From: Cladophialophora immunda | Taxonomy: Eukaryota > Ascomycota > Eurotiomycetes > Chaetothyriales > Herpotrichiellaceae | Reading direction: 5' to 3' | Length of the DNA stretch: 64,000 nt | Assembly: GCF_000835495.1 (NCBI RefSeq) | Contig: NW_015622544.1 | Coordinates: 2,570,855-2,634,854 of the forward strand | In this document: positions 10,485 through 19,745 of the stretch, piece by piece | Layout: each line of letters begins with the position of its first letter | Numbering within the stretch: the first letter of the stretch is position 1 | The notes under the pieces: generated by a model | The model's input: only the letters and a program-made list of their open reading frames with translations | Told to the model about the DNA's origin: nothing | The model's database searches: none | Translations under genes and position numbers: made by a program

Positions 10485-12565
10485 ATGATTGCTGCGCCAA
10501 CCCTACACCAAGACGCAATGGCCGAAGAAAGAAAGCATGCCGCCTGCAAGGAGTGCCGGGAGAAGAAGCTGCGCTGTGTGCCCAGCGATGATGGAGGCGA
10601 CGCGTGCAACAGGTGAGCCCTTAGATCGAGTGTCTTTTTCAGGCCGAGGAGTGATGATTGTGCGCGACAAGGTGTGCGAGACTGGGAAAGCAATGCCAAG
10701 TGCCCGAAGTCAAGCAGAGGAAGCGGAAAGCTCGCCGTAGGGGACCCCAAGAAACCCGGAGGCCCCGTTGCTAATGGGGAGGCAGTGCGTGGCCGAGTCG
10801 AGCAGCTGGAGAGTAGCTACTCAGAGATCCTGTCACTGCTTCGAGGCCCCAAGTCCCTCGGCGATGCCAATGGAGCGACCATCTTGTCCAACTCGACGCC
10901 CTCCTATACAGACTCGCAGCTGTCCCAGCACACGGGGCTGGTGTCGCCCTCGGGCTTCCATTCGACTCAGTCTGATGCCACCGGCACCTATATGCTCGAC
11001 CTCTCCTCCGAAGAGTGTGAGACCTTGATCAACGACTACCGGCGCATGTCATCCAACAGCTTTCCCTACGTCCTCGTGCCAGAGGCGTGCCCTGTTGCCT
11101 CACTGGTCGAGGAACGGCCGATGCTCACCCAGGCCATCCTCATCAGCACCACGTGGCGGACGCCGGCGCGCCAATCTGCACTGAAGGACAAATTCCTCAA
11201 GGACCTTGGGGAGAGGTACTTTATCCGGTCGGAGCGATCGCTGGATCTCCTGCAAGCACTGATTGTATATTTTGGCTGGTAAGCGCCCTCGTCCTCAGAG
11301 GCATCACCACTGACGCTCTCCAGGTGCCATTGGCATGCTTACCCTGTCGCCACCCAAGTCTACAGGCTGGCCTCACTGGTTGTGACCTTGGCAGTGGAAC
11401 TTGGTATCGACCAGAAGCCGATGAACGTCACACAGCACGACATGATTGTCGGCTCGAGTGCAGCGCTGGCCCCGACGAACGAGGCTGTGTCATCAAAATT
11501 CTGGGGCTACGAGGCTCGAAGAGCGTATATCGGAGCCTACACCATCTCGACTTTGTAATAGACCAGCCCTGTTGCCGCATCTTAAACCCTGCTAATGCGC
11601 ACTTAGTGGCCTGTTCATGTTCAGAAAGCCGTGCATGTTGACCTATACCCAATATCTCGAAGACTGTGCCTCGTCTCTGGCCGCAGACCCCCAACATCCT
11701 TCAGATACGACGCTCATTCACCAGATTCGAACTCTACGTGTCGCCGAAGAGATCACCTACACGTTCGACCACGGTTCCAAGGAGAAGGTTGGCGAGCTCA
11801 CCGACGAGAAAATCCAGATTCTGGTCAGGGCGTTGTCGAGACAGATTGACGAGTGGAAAGTCTCGCTTCCGCATGGCGCCTTTAGCATTGGTAAGTGCTG
11901 CAAGTCGGTCAAGGAACAAGGTACTCGCTCACCGTGAGTCCGGAAATACAGGTCGAATTCAACGCTCCTATTATAGCGCACGGGCGTACATGCGCGAGGT
12001 TGGGCTTTATGGCCTGCTTCAAGGTCAAGTCCCGTCGGTGATCCGCGTGTCAATCATCTATGACTGCTTCAACTGCACCATGAAGTTCCTTTCTTCGGCT
12101 CTCGAGTGCCCCCTCGACGAGATGGCCGACTGGACAGCTCTGGACTGGCGTGCCCTGAACTTTGTCATCATGCTGTCCACCAAGTCGTCGATCATTCTTG
12201 ACTCGGCGTACGTGAGCACCGAGGCTTCTCAGCGAGCTGCCTGGCTGGGTAAATGCCTTGACACACTGTGCCAGCGGGCCCAAGAGCTGCACCGTCTCAA
12301 AACCGATGATTGCAGCTATTTTCAAAAGATGTCGAATGAATGGGCCAACATGAAGGTCTACCATCAGAACTGCCTCCAAAGAAGCCTCTCATCCTCGACA
12401 GGAACGAACAGTGCCCAACTGCCAACACAATTGTCTTCGCAAGAGCATCAAACATCCAGTGCTCCCTATCTCGACAATGCATTTGGCATGGACCCGTTCA
12501 ATGAGTTGTTCTGGGCTGGGTTCGCTGATTCGGAGGCGGGCCTTGGTGGCGTTTTTCCAATGTGA
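10485..12565 (+). CDS. Zn2Cys6 transcription factor with an apparent frame break
   Basis: A nuclear regulator of about 600 residues. The zinc cluster CKECREKKLRC...CNR|CARLGKQC is split by an intron (10613-10671). It is followed by a coiled-coil-like RGRVEQLESSYSEIL and a fungal-TF domain through WCHWHAYPVATQVYRLASL. Further introns lie near 11281-11322, 11549-11606 and 11892-11951, each restoring the frame. Between the zinc cluster and the coiled coil the frame shifts by one base around 10739 (run CGTAGGGG): the cluster frame reaches a stop at about 10758, while the downstream frame is open. No intron of normal size with good ends fits; the closest is an 82-nt candidate beginning GTGCCC with a poor donor. 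So this is either a one-base error, an unusual intron or a damaged gene. Regulation of the neighbouring exporter is inferred from position. Confidence 0.75.
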
Positions 12566-12954
12566 CCTTTTCCACCAAGCTCCAAAGATTTGGAGGCAAA
12601 GACACATTCACCCATCATTTGGTGCTCAAGCTGTCTCAGACCACCCATTACCTGATCCGTTTGTCTTGTCGCGATCTGCTTGGTCTCAAAGGCTACGGTC
12701 GACTCTGCTAGGAAAACCACTAGAGATTCTGCCGGGAGCTGCATCACCGTGGCTGTGACATCAAACGCAAGACCTCCATTGAGGGGATATAAACCTGGGG
12801 TCGGCTCTCTCTTGCCCAATGCCTCGCAAGCTGTGCCGCCTGTCTTCAGACTCACTCCACTCATGTCATCCGTCTGCTCGAGATCGTCGCTACCTCTGAT
12901 TCAGTGAGCTCGACATATCCGTCTCGAGCAGTGCAAAACGCCTGCTCGGAAGGA

Positions 12955-13101
12955 ATGTGTACAAGAACAATCATCTATTATGCATGCGGCCATGATCAGT
13001 TCATCGACAGACGGTGTGGGGCGAGGAAATGCCCTGGATGGGACGTAAGAGAGCAGCAGTCCAGCGCCGTTCGCCGGACGTGCTGCCCAGAGAGCTTTTA
13101 A
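12955..13101 (+). CDS. Putative small Cys/His-rich protein
   Basis: A 48-codon frame opening MCTRTIIYYACGHDQFIDRRC, continuing with a further Cys and a CC pair. The pattern MC-x(6)-Y-x-CGH with later paired cysteines recalls small fungal zinc-ribbon-like hypothetical proteins, which I know only as a recurring N-terminal pattern. A GTAAGA at 13045 could be a splice donor to an exon I could not find. The frame may be a real mini-gene, a first exon or a remnant. Function unknown. Confidence 0.3.
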   Translation: MCTRTIIYYACGHDQFIDRRCGARKCPGWDVREQQSSAVRRTCCPESF

Positions 13102-13980
13102 CTGACTCTAGAATGTGGTGGAGATGACCAGATTGTTCTGAGTAAGAGGGATTGCAGCAAGCAAAGGTGCATTGAAGGTCGACCAGCTCTGAGGACTGCT
13201 CGCTTCCGGCTCATCATCTGGTGAGATCCAACGTCCTCCACCCTTTGAGGAAGAGCACTCCCAAATAGCTATTGGCCGGGAAGGAAGGTGGTGAGAGAAG
13301 GCTACTTGTAGGGCCAGTCTCGCCTCGGATGCTGAGAATAAGCAAACGGTTTGTTGCAGCAGAGAAGGGGAAGACGTCGAGGATCATGTGAAGCCAAGAC
13401 GCGTCGCGTCCTCAACGCGCCCACGCGAGAGTGATAGTCGCGAAATCACGTGCTATTGGCAACGGGGACAGACAACGTCGTCGCCTCGAGTTCTGGAATA
13501 GCAGCGTTGATCTCATGAATCTGACTCTCATCTAGAAGTCCGTTGGTCGCCAACATGGCATCCCTCGTTTCCAGCCCCTTGGAACCAGAATATCGAAAGC
13601 GGCAACGCATCAACTCTCCTGACTAATCAGGAGAGGCTAGGTCAGGCCCTAGCCAGGAAAACATCTGTAACGTGGAGTGACTGGCGACGGGCAATGAATC
13701 CAGCCATGCCCAGAGTTGACCGCGCTGCTCGTACGATGTTCTCACTTTCTTGCGGCCGTTAGATTGAAATGGCGACGGTCACATTTGGCCCGCCTCTCAG
13801 GCGTTGTCAAGCCCTCGCTTGCTGCCGGTGTGATGAGCTACTTGCTTGGCTGTTCACCGTTGGTTATGCTCCTGCAACTGTCATGAGAGATTCGGTCGCT
13901 GCTTGTCCACGCCCTCTCAGAAACGTCCGTAAGTGGTGATTTGCTACGCCCGAGCAAGATGCCTTATCGAATGCGGGTGG

Positions 13981-13987
13981 TATATAA
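13981..13987 (+). promoter_or_regulatory. TATA-like element
   Basis: TATATAA about 225 bp before the ATG of the flavoprotein fusion. The spacing is longer than for the other TATA candidates in the window, so the transcript start would leave a long leader. Confidence 0.3.
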
Positions 13988-14211
13988 CAATGGCGAAGGT
14001 GGGTATTAGATCTCCTTTTCTCATCACTCGTCTGAACAGATACACTCAATACCCCATTACAACAATTTCCAACGTTGATCTGCAGCTGCCCACACTGGGC
14101 GGATCACAGTATTTGCCATCAAAGCAAATCTTTGTACCTGAATCTCTGGCCCAGCAACTTTTCTGCGCGGCCATTTCTCACCGTATCCGCTTTTGAGTAA
14201 CCACAAGGGCC

Positions 14212-16482
14212 ATGCCCAAAACATGGGATGTCATCGTCATCGGCTCCGGGATCGGCGGGATGACGGCGGCTACGCTTCTGGCAAAAGTTGGGGGAATGAA
14301 GGTGTTGGTGCTCGAGAAACATTCTGAACGCGGAGGTTTGACGCACGTCTTTCGGCGTGACGGTGCCAGTTGGGATGTCGGAGTTCACTATATTGGCGGC
14401 ATGCAGCCTGGCTCACCGATTCGAAGCCTGTTTGACTACATGTCTGGCAAAGCTCTCGACTGGAACCCCATGCCCGACGATTTCGAACGGTTCCTGTACC
14501 CAGGCCTGGACTTTGCCGAGCCGTCGGACAAGCATCGATACGAGGAGCGACTGATCCAACGCTTTCCGGACGAAGCCGCTGCCATTCGCCGTTATTTTGT
14601 CGACGTCAATGAGGCGGCCACTTGGCATGTACGTGGAACCATGCAATCCATGCTGCCCTGGCCCCTCAGCTTTCTGTTGGAGCAGTGGCGGCGGTTGAGT
14701 TCGCACAAGGCCTTACAGACTACCGGCGACTATCTCAATCAGCATTTCAAGTCGACGGAGCTCAAGGCTTTGCTGGCCACCCAGTGGGGCGACTACGGCG
14801 TGCCCCCAAGTGAAAGTGCTTTTGCACTGCACGCGCTGGTCGTCAGGAGCTACTTGCAGGGTGCTTGGTTTCCCCGAGACGGATCTAGCCGTATCGCGCG
14901 AACATTTGAGGTGGGAATCGAAGCAAATGGTGGCGCCGTCAAAGTGTGCCGCAACGTCACGGCGATCCTCACCGAAGACACGCACGTCGTGGGCGTCAAG
15001 GCCATTGACAGCAGTGGCGCTGAGCCCACTGAAGTTCTCTACCTGGCGCCCATCGTCATTTCTGACGTCGGGGCGGCAGTGACCTATAACCAGCTCCTGC
15101 CCACGGACGGCATGATTGGCAAACAGACCGCAACCATCCGCAAGCACTTGGACCAGCTGGAGGGCGGAATTTCTGCAGTAACTCTCTACATTCGACTTGC
15201 CCGCCCCGTCACAGATCTCGGCGTCAAGGGCGAGAACTACTGGATCAACACGACGTTCGATCACGACAATCTCGACGCCCATACAGCGGCAACTCTGGCA
15301 GGGAAGCCTCAGCATGCGTACATGTCCTTCCCCTCCGCAAAGTCTGGTGACGATCGTTTCCACACCGCCGAAATCATCGCCCTCGTTAAGGCGGACGCTT
15401 TTTCTTCCTGGCGTGAGACGAGCCACGGCGCGCGGGGAAAGGAGTACATCGAGCTCAAGAACCGGATCTCACAGGGCCTTTTAGATCTGGCAGAGAGTGC
15501 GACTCCGGGGCTCAAGGAAATGGTGAGCTACTCCGAGTTGTCGACCCCCCTTTCGGTGGAGGACTACACCTCCCACTTATCAGGCGCCATCTACGGGTTT
15601 AAAGGGACACCGCAGATCTACTCTTCGTCGGTGCTGTCCAAGCCATCACCCATCGCCGGCCTGCACCTCAGTGGGACGGATGCATCGAGTTTGGGTGTGG
15701 CCGGGGCGCTGATGGGTGGTGTGATAGCGGCCAGTCAAGTGTTGGGTCGCTTCGGTTTTCTACGCATCATGTTGGCGTCCCGCCACGTCACTCCGGCGGA
15801 TAAACTCCCGTTGAAGACGGCGCCACGCTCGTCAGAGAAGAAGCGTGCCGTCCTTATCAGCAAAACCGAGCTGACTCCGTTCATCTGGCGTCTCGAATTT
15901 GAACTTGACGAGCCCATCTCTTCAGCACCTGGCCAATACGTTCTGCTGCGGGTGGCGCCCTTTGAGTGGCGGAGCTATTCCATCGCGCAGGCCCAGAACA
16001 AACGCTTAACATTGCTGGTCAGCACCCGCACCGGTGGTGATGGCTCCATCTTCACCAGTCGTGTCCAGCCCGGCGAGGAAACCGAAGTCGAGTTGCCGTT
16101 TGGCGCTTTTCAGCTGCAACGCAACTCCCACCGTCGGATCTTCGTTGCCACTGGCACAGGCATCGCCCCATTCCTCCCAATGTTTGTAGCGTTGGCGGCT
16201 TCTGGCGAACTCGAGACGGCCGAGCTGCTCTTCGGCTGCTACCACGGGGAAGATGACATTACGCGCCACTTCAAGCCCCTCCCACGAACTACAGTCTGTG
16301 TTGACGGCGATCCATCTGCTGAGGGTGTATTTCATGGCCGGGTGACAGATATACTCGCCGACCTCAAATTCGATCCCTCCACGACCGACTTTTACCTCTG
16401 TGGTATCCCGGCGATGATGGACGGATGTCAGACGATCCTCGCTCACGCTGGCGCGACGCAGGTGCTGACGGAGCCGTTTTGA
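14212..16482 (+). CDS. RetSat/CrtI-like flavoprotein fused to a ferredoxin-reductase-like domain
   Basis: A single uninterrupted 756-codon frame. Residues about 5-510 form an FAD-dependent oxidoreductase of the phytoene-desaturase/retinol-saturase type. It has the dinucleotide-binding VIVIGSGIGGMTAATLLA at the N-terminus, LEKHSERGGLTHVF, WDVGVHYIGG, and the C-terminal FAD closure GLHLSGTDASSLGVAGALMGG. After a linker, residues about 545-756 form an FNR-like reductase: PGQYVLLRV, RSYSIAQ (FAD-binding R-x-Y-S), ATGTGIAPF (NAD(P)-binding) and FYLCGIPAMMDGC. The simplest reading is a self-sufficient polyene reductase or isomerase that draws electrons from NAD(P)H through its own reductase. Substrate and direction are unknown. 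The lack of introns, unlike most neighbours, is compatible with bacterial origin but does not prove it. Confidence 0.85.
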   Translation: MPKTWDVIVIGSGIGGMTAATLLAKVGGMKVLVLEKHSERGGLTHVFRRDGASWDVGVHYIGGMQPGSPIRSLFDYMSGKALDWNPMPDDFERFLYPGLDFAEPSDKHRYEERLIQRFPDEAAAIRRYFVDVNEAATWHVRGTMQSMLPWPLSFLLEQWRRLSSHKALQTTGDYLNQHFKSTELKALLATQWGDYGVPPSESAFALHALVVRSYLQGAWFPRDGSSRIARTFEVGIEANGGAVKVCRNVTAILTEDTHVVGVKAIDSSGAEPTEVLYLAPIVISDVGAAVTYNQLLPTDGMIGKQTATIRKHLDQLEGGISAVTLYIRLARPVTDLGVKGENYWINTTFDHDNLDAHTAATLAGKPQHAYMSFPSAKSGDDRFHTAEIIALVKADAFSSWRETSHGARGKEYIELKNRISQGLLDLAESATPGLKEMVSYSELSTPLSVEDYTSHLSGAIYGFKGTPQIYSSSVLSKPSPIAGLHLSGTDASSLGVAGALMGGVIAASQVLGRFGFLRIMLASRHVTPADKLPLKTAPRSSEKKRAVLISKTELTPFIWRLEFELDEPISSAPGQYVLLRVAPFEWRSYSIAQAQNKRLTLLVSTRTGGDGSIFTSRVQPGEETEVELPFGAFQLQRNSHRRIFVATGTGIAPFLPMFVALAASGELETAELLFGCYHGEDDITRHFKPLPRTTVCVDGDPSAEGVFHGRVTDILADLKFDPSTTDFYLCGIPAMMDGCQTILAHAGATQVLTEPF

Positions 16483-17368
16483 AGGGAAGTTGCTTCCATC
16501 GCCTTCGGCGTGCAATGAGAATGTTGACATGGCTGTATCAACATGAAGAGGGGTGTGTGGTTTGGTCCCGTCGTTAGCGAGCTGTTAAGAAGGCGGTGCC
16601 CGAGATTATAGGGGGAATTGTGCTTCTAATGCCAAAGTGGAGGTCCATCAGGCGTCGATGTAATCAAATAATATTGTATAGTAGGTCTGAATTCATGGTC
16701 CAATCAATAAGCAGAGTGTTTAATAAAGGATTACATGCGTCCTTGTGGGCGGGTATTGGTGCTTACCGGGAGGCCATAACACCAACCCACCCCTTTTCCC
16801 CAGAATGGCGAGTCCCGCTGCGGGATGTGATCAGATCTATCTTTGAATCCAGACAATAATGCATCTCGCAGGATCCAGGGCGCAGGATCAAGAAGGTGAG
16901 CGTGGGATACATTCTTAGAATCGGGCCTCTGAGCTGATGGCGGGCGACTTGGCACCGGCGCAGTCAGTCGCCGTCGCCGCCGCCATTCGTGAGATTTGGC
17001 CCCCATCAACTGCATCAACTGCATCAACTGCATCAACTGCATCAACTGCATCAACTGCATCAACTGCATCAACTGCATCAACCACCACCACTGCTCCAAC
17101 CATTCCTCACCCGTCGAATCTATGCGCACATATAGCACAGTACAGAACTCCAAACAAGACCCTTCCTCCCATTCTCCCCTAAGAGCGACGCCTGCCTGAA
17201 GAGCCTACGCGTAAAACATTGACGCGATCCCCTGCCCTCATCATCACCATCACAACAACACGCTGGTCAAATCAATCGATGATTAACCACCCGATCTACT
17301 CTGCCTAGATCTGCGCGGCATTCCATCTCCCCCTCTTCACTCCCTACCCATCAAGTATCTCAGGTTCA
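16483..17368. other. Intergenic with minisatellite
   Basis: No gene is supported. The interval holds the 9-bp minisatellite described separately, and is otherwise the 3' flank of the fusion gene and the leader or promoter of the promethin-like gene. Confidence 0.5.
17004..17082 (+). repeat. 9-bp minisatellite (CATCAACTG)n
   Basis: Eight perfect head-to-tail copies of CATCAACTG plus a 7-nt partial copy, with no mismatches. Because the unit is a multiple of three, every frame across it reads as a repeating tripeptide on both strands; those frames are artefacts of the repeat. It lies about 290 bp upstream of the promethin-like start codon. Confidence 0.95.
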
Positions 17369-18556
17369 ATGTCGGCCGCTCCTAAACCCAACGCTGCCCC
17401 CGGCGGCGCCATGGCAGGGCCCAACCTAGCCGCCGCAACCAGCATCATGCAAGGCGGCGTCAACAACCTCGCAACGCTGTCCCACAGCTATCTCGACCGC
17501 TTCTTCCCGCCTCGGCAGCGCCAGCAGTGGAAAGCAATGCTATTGAAGTTCGCCTCCGACCGACCCTACCTCGCCAGTTTCCTGCTCAGCCAAACCGCCA
17601 TCAGCGGCCTTCCACTCCTCCTCTTCGTGCTGATGACCGTGACGGTTTTCACGTTTTCCCTGCTGGCTGGTGTCCTTGTGGTCTTGCTGGGGGCGTTGTT
17701 GTTTGTGATTGCCGCGGCGGGATTTTCCTTGATCATTCTCGTGCCGACCCTGTTCTTCACTACCGGCGTGGGTCTGTTCGTCTGGCTTTGCGGGATCGGA
17801 CTCTACTTTGTCTTCAACTGGGCCAATGACAAGGATGCTTCAGGCGCTCGTGTTGGTCCAGCGGTTGCCCCGATTAGACCTGGCGGACCTGGCAGTACTC
17901 AAGGCGTCAATGGGACCTCCGCCAATGGACCACCTCGACCGAGCGGTCCAAACAATCCCCAGGGCATCAATGGCAATCCGACCGGTGGACCGCTTCGACC
18001 GACCGGGCCCAACAACTCTCAAGGTGCCAACGGCAATCCAGCTGGCTGGCTGCCCAGACCGAGCGGTCCTCCCAATGCTCAAGGCGTGAACGGGAATCCG
18101 GCCGGTGGAGCGCCCAGACCAAACGGCCCGACCAATCCTCAGGGAGTCAATGGAAATCCACAGGGCGGTCCCAGACCGAACCCAAACATGCCACACAAAC
18201 CTCCGAGCAATGGATCACCGCCGCAGCCGCAGGCAAATGGAGCGGCACCCATAAACCATACCAACAATGGTAATGGCATCAACGGCGTCGTCAACAATCC
18301 CAACACCACTCCTCCTCCCAATAACGCCAATAACACCCTCACCCCCGGCAACGCCAATGGCATGAGCATGCCCAACTCTCCTCCGCAGAGAAAGCCCGTC
18401 GCCAGCAGACCGCAGTCAGTGAGCCCGGGGCCGAGAACACCGGCACCAGCGGAGGGGATGCCGCAAGGAGCTCCTACGGCTAGTCCTTCTCCTCCTCCAG
18501 TTCCCCTGCCCATCGCCGTGGCGAACGCAATGGCCGAACCAGGCGGAGAGCAATGA
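17369..18556 (+). CDS. Promethin/LDAF1-like membrane protein with repetitive tail
   Basis: A 395-residue single-exon protein. The first 70 residues include YLDRFFPPRQRQQW. Two long hydrophobic segments follow at about 75-125 and 125-150, rich in Leu/Val/Phe with small residues, resembling the helical-hairpin core of promethin (LDAF1; yeast Ldo) proteins that act with seipin at lipid-droplet assembly sites on the ER. From about residue 165 to 270 a 20-residue unit recurs four to five times with consensus GPxNxQGxNGNPxGGxxRPx. A Pro/Asn/Ser-rich disordered tail runs to the end. The hydrophobic core supports the family call; the tail is not part of it. An unrelated membrane protein of similar topology is the alternative. 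Confidence 0.65.
   Translation: MSAAPKPNAAPGGAMAGPNLAAATSIMQGGVNNLATLSHSYLDRFFPPRQRQQWKAMLLKFASDRPYLASFLLSQTAISGLPLLLFVLMTVTVFTFSLLAGVLVVLLGALLFVIAAAGFSLIILVPTLFFTTGVGLFVWLCGIGLYFVFNWANDKDASGARVGPAVAPIRPGGPGSTQGVNGTSANGPPRPSGPNNPQGINGNPTGGPLRPTGPNNSQGANGNPAGWLPRPSGPPNAQGVNGNPAGGAPRPNGPTNPQGVNGNPQGGPRPNPNMPHKPPSNGSPPQPQANGAAPINHTNNGNGINGVVNNPNTTPPPNNANNTLTPGNANGMSMPNSPPQRKPVASRPQSVSPGPRTPAPAEGMPQGAPTASPSPPPVPLPIAVANAMAEPGGEQ
17878..18180 (+). repeat. In-frame 60-bp tandem repeat
   Basis: About five diverged copies of a 60-bp unit within the promethin-like gene, encoding the 20-residue GP..QG.NGNP.GG..RP unit. Copies differ at both silent and coding positions, so the array is old or evolving under relaxed constraint. 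Confidence 0.8.
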
Positions 18557-19264
18557 AGAGCCGTCGACGCGAAAGCTGGCATGCAGCCTAGATTTCTCAC
18601 TTCTAGCACGGCAATACAAGCATTTCGGAAAGATGCAGTATGCATTATCTAAGTATTCGGTCCGATTGATCGATTGTCCCACCTACCGCCATCCCTGCCT
18701 GACTCGAAGACACACCCACGTGGAATACATATTCTCCACACGACGAACCGGTTTTCATAATCAGCCGAGACAGCGAAGGAGAGGACGAACCGCTCAAGCC
18801 GGGGAAAGGGGACCTCATTCCCCCAAAGGCAAACCTACGTCTCAAAGCGACGAGACCCGTCTCCAAAGAAGCCTCTGGCGATTACCCTCTTCTGTTTCCA
18901 GCGGATGCTTCTCGCGCAAGCCACGACGAGAATACGATGAACAAGGGCTGCCGGGAAAGGGGGGCCAGAAGGGGGCTCTCCTCATTCATTTTGCTTCCCA
19001 TTTCACCCCGAGACGCGATGACATGTTCTCCGAGAACTCTACGAATCAGCAGGTATTGACTTTCCCTCGGCGTCGTCAGGGGTAGATTCTATCCTGGTAT
19101 GCGCTGGTCTGGGTTCTCCTGGGTTGTGTTGTGTTGCGTTGCCTTGCAAGCGAGGTGTTGGTGGAGTTTGGTATAACGGTACATGGTATATGGACCAGCA
19201 ATGCAAGCGATTCGCTTTGAGGTCTTTACAGGGGTTTTGCAAGTGAGTCGGGAAGACAAGAGAG

Positions 19265-19300
<36 letters not shown>

Positions 19301-19745
19301 GGAAAGAGCTCTGTCCTCAACCTCAGCCTTGTCATCACGCACGCCGCTAGAGATGTGTCTCTTATTCATGGCTCATGGACCGAGAAGACCGACCGATGAG
19401 AATTACCTTATTGTATTACCTTACGTATTTCACACTGTAGGCTCTACACAGCCAATAACGCTGTCCACGACCCAGAACCCGTGAGTAGTGACTGCGTGGA
19501 TCCACCGTGCGCAAATCCCAAGCCACGACCAACGCTGATGCAGACGCTCGTATGCTCATATGTATAGGCAGGTAGGTATATCAATGGGGAACGAACGAAC
19601 GAAATCCTCTCAAGCTCGGAGGCTAGAAAGGGAGGTATAGGAGAAAGGGGAGGAGTGGGGAATAGAGAGATGATGTTGGGCCAATTCAACAATGTCGACT
19701 CTCGAAAAGCCGGGTCCAGGAATCTCGCGCGGCCACGGGGCTTGA
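18557..19745. other. Intergenic with microsatellite
   Basis: No gene is supported. An (AAAG)n tract passing into (GATA)n lies at about 19261-19301. The open frames here are short and lack family features. Confidence 0.5.
19261..19301. repeat. AAAG/GATA microsatellite
   Basis: A run of GAAA units followed by three to four GATA units, pure tetranucleotide repeat in non-coding DNA. Confidence 0.85.

Larger units (their letters stand above)
12566..14211. other. Mostly empty interval upstream of the flavoprotein fusion
   Basis: Apart from the very small Cys-rich frame at 12955 I see no gene in these 1.6 kb. TATATAA occurs at 13981-13987, about 225 bp before the next start codon, and is a plausible TATA element for the fusion gene. 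Confidence 0.4.

Noticed and set aside
16937..17199. Short frames reading repeated tripeptides over the minisatellite
   Set aside because: They arise only because the 9-bp unit is a multiple of three; they occur on both strands.
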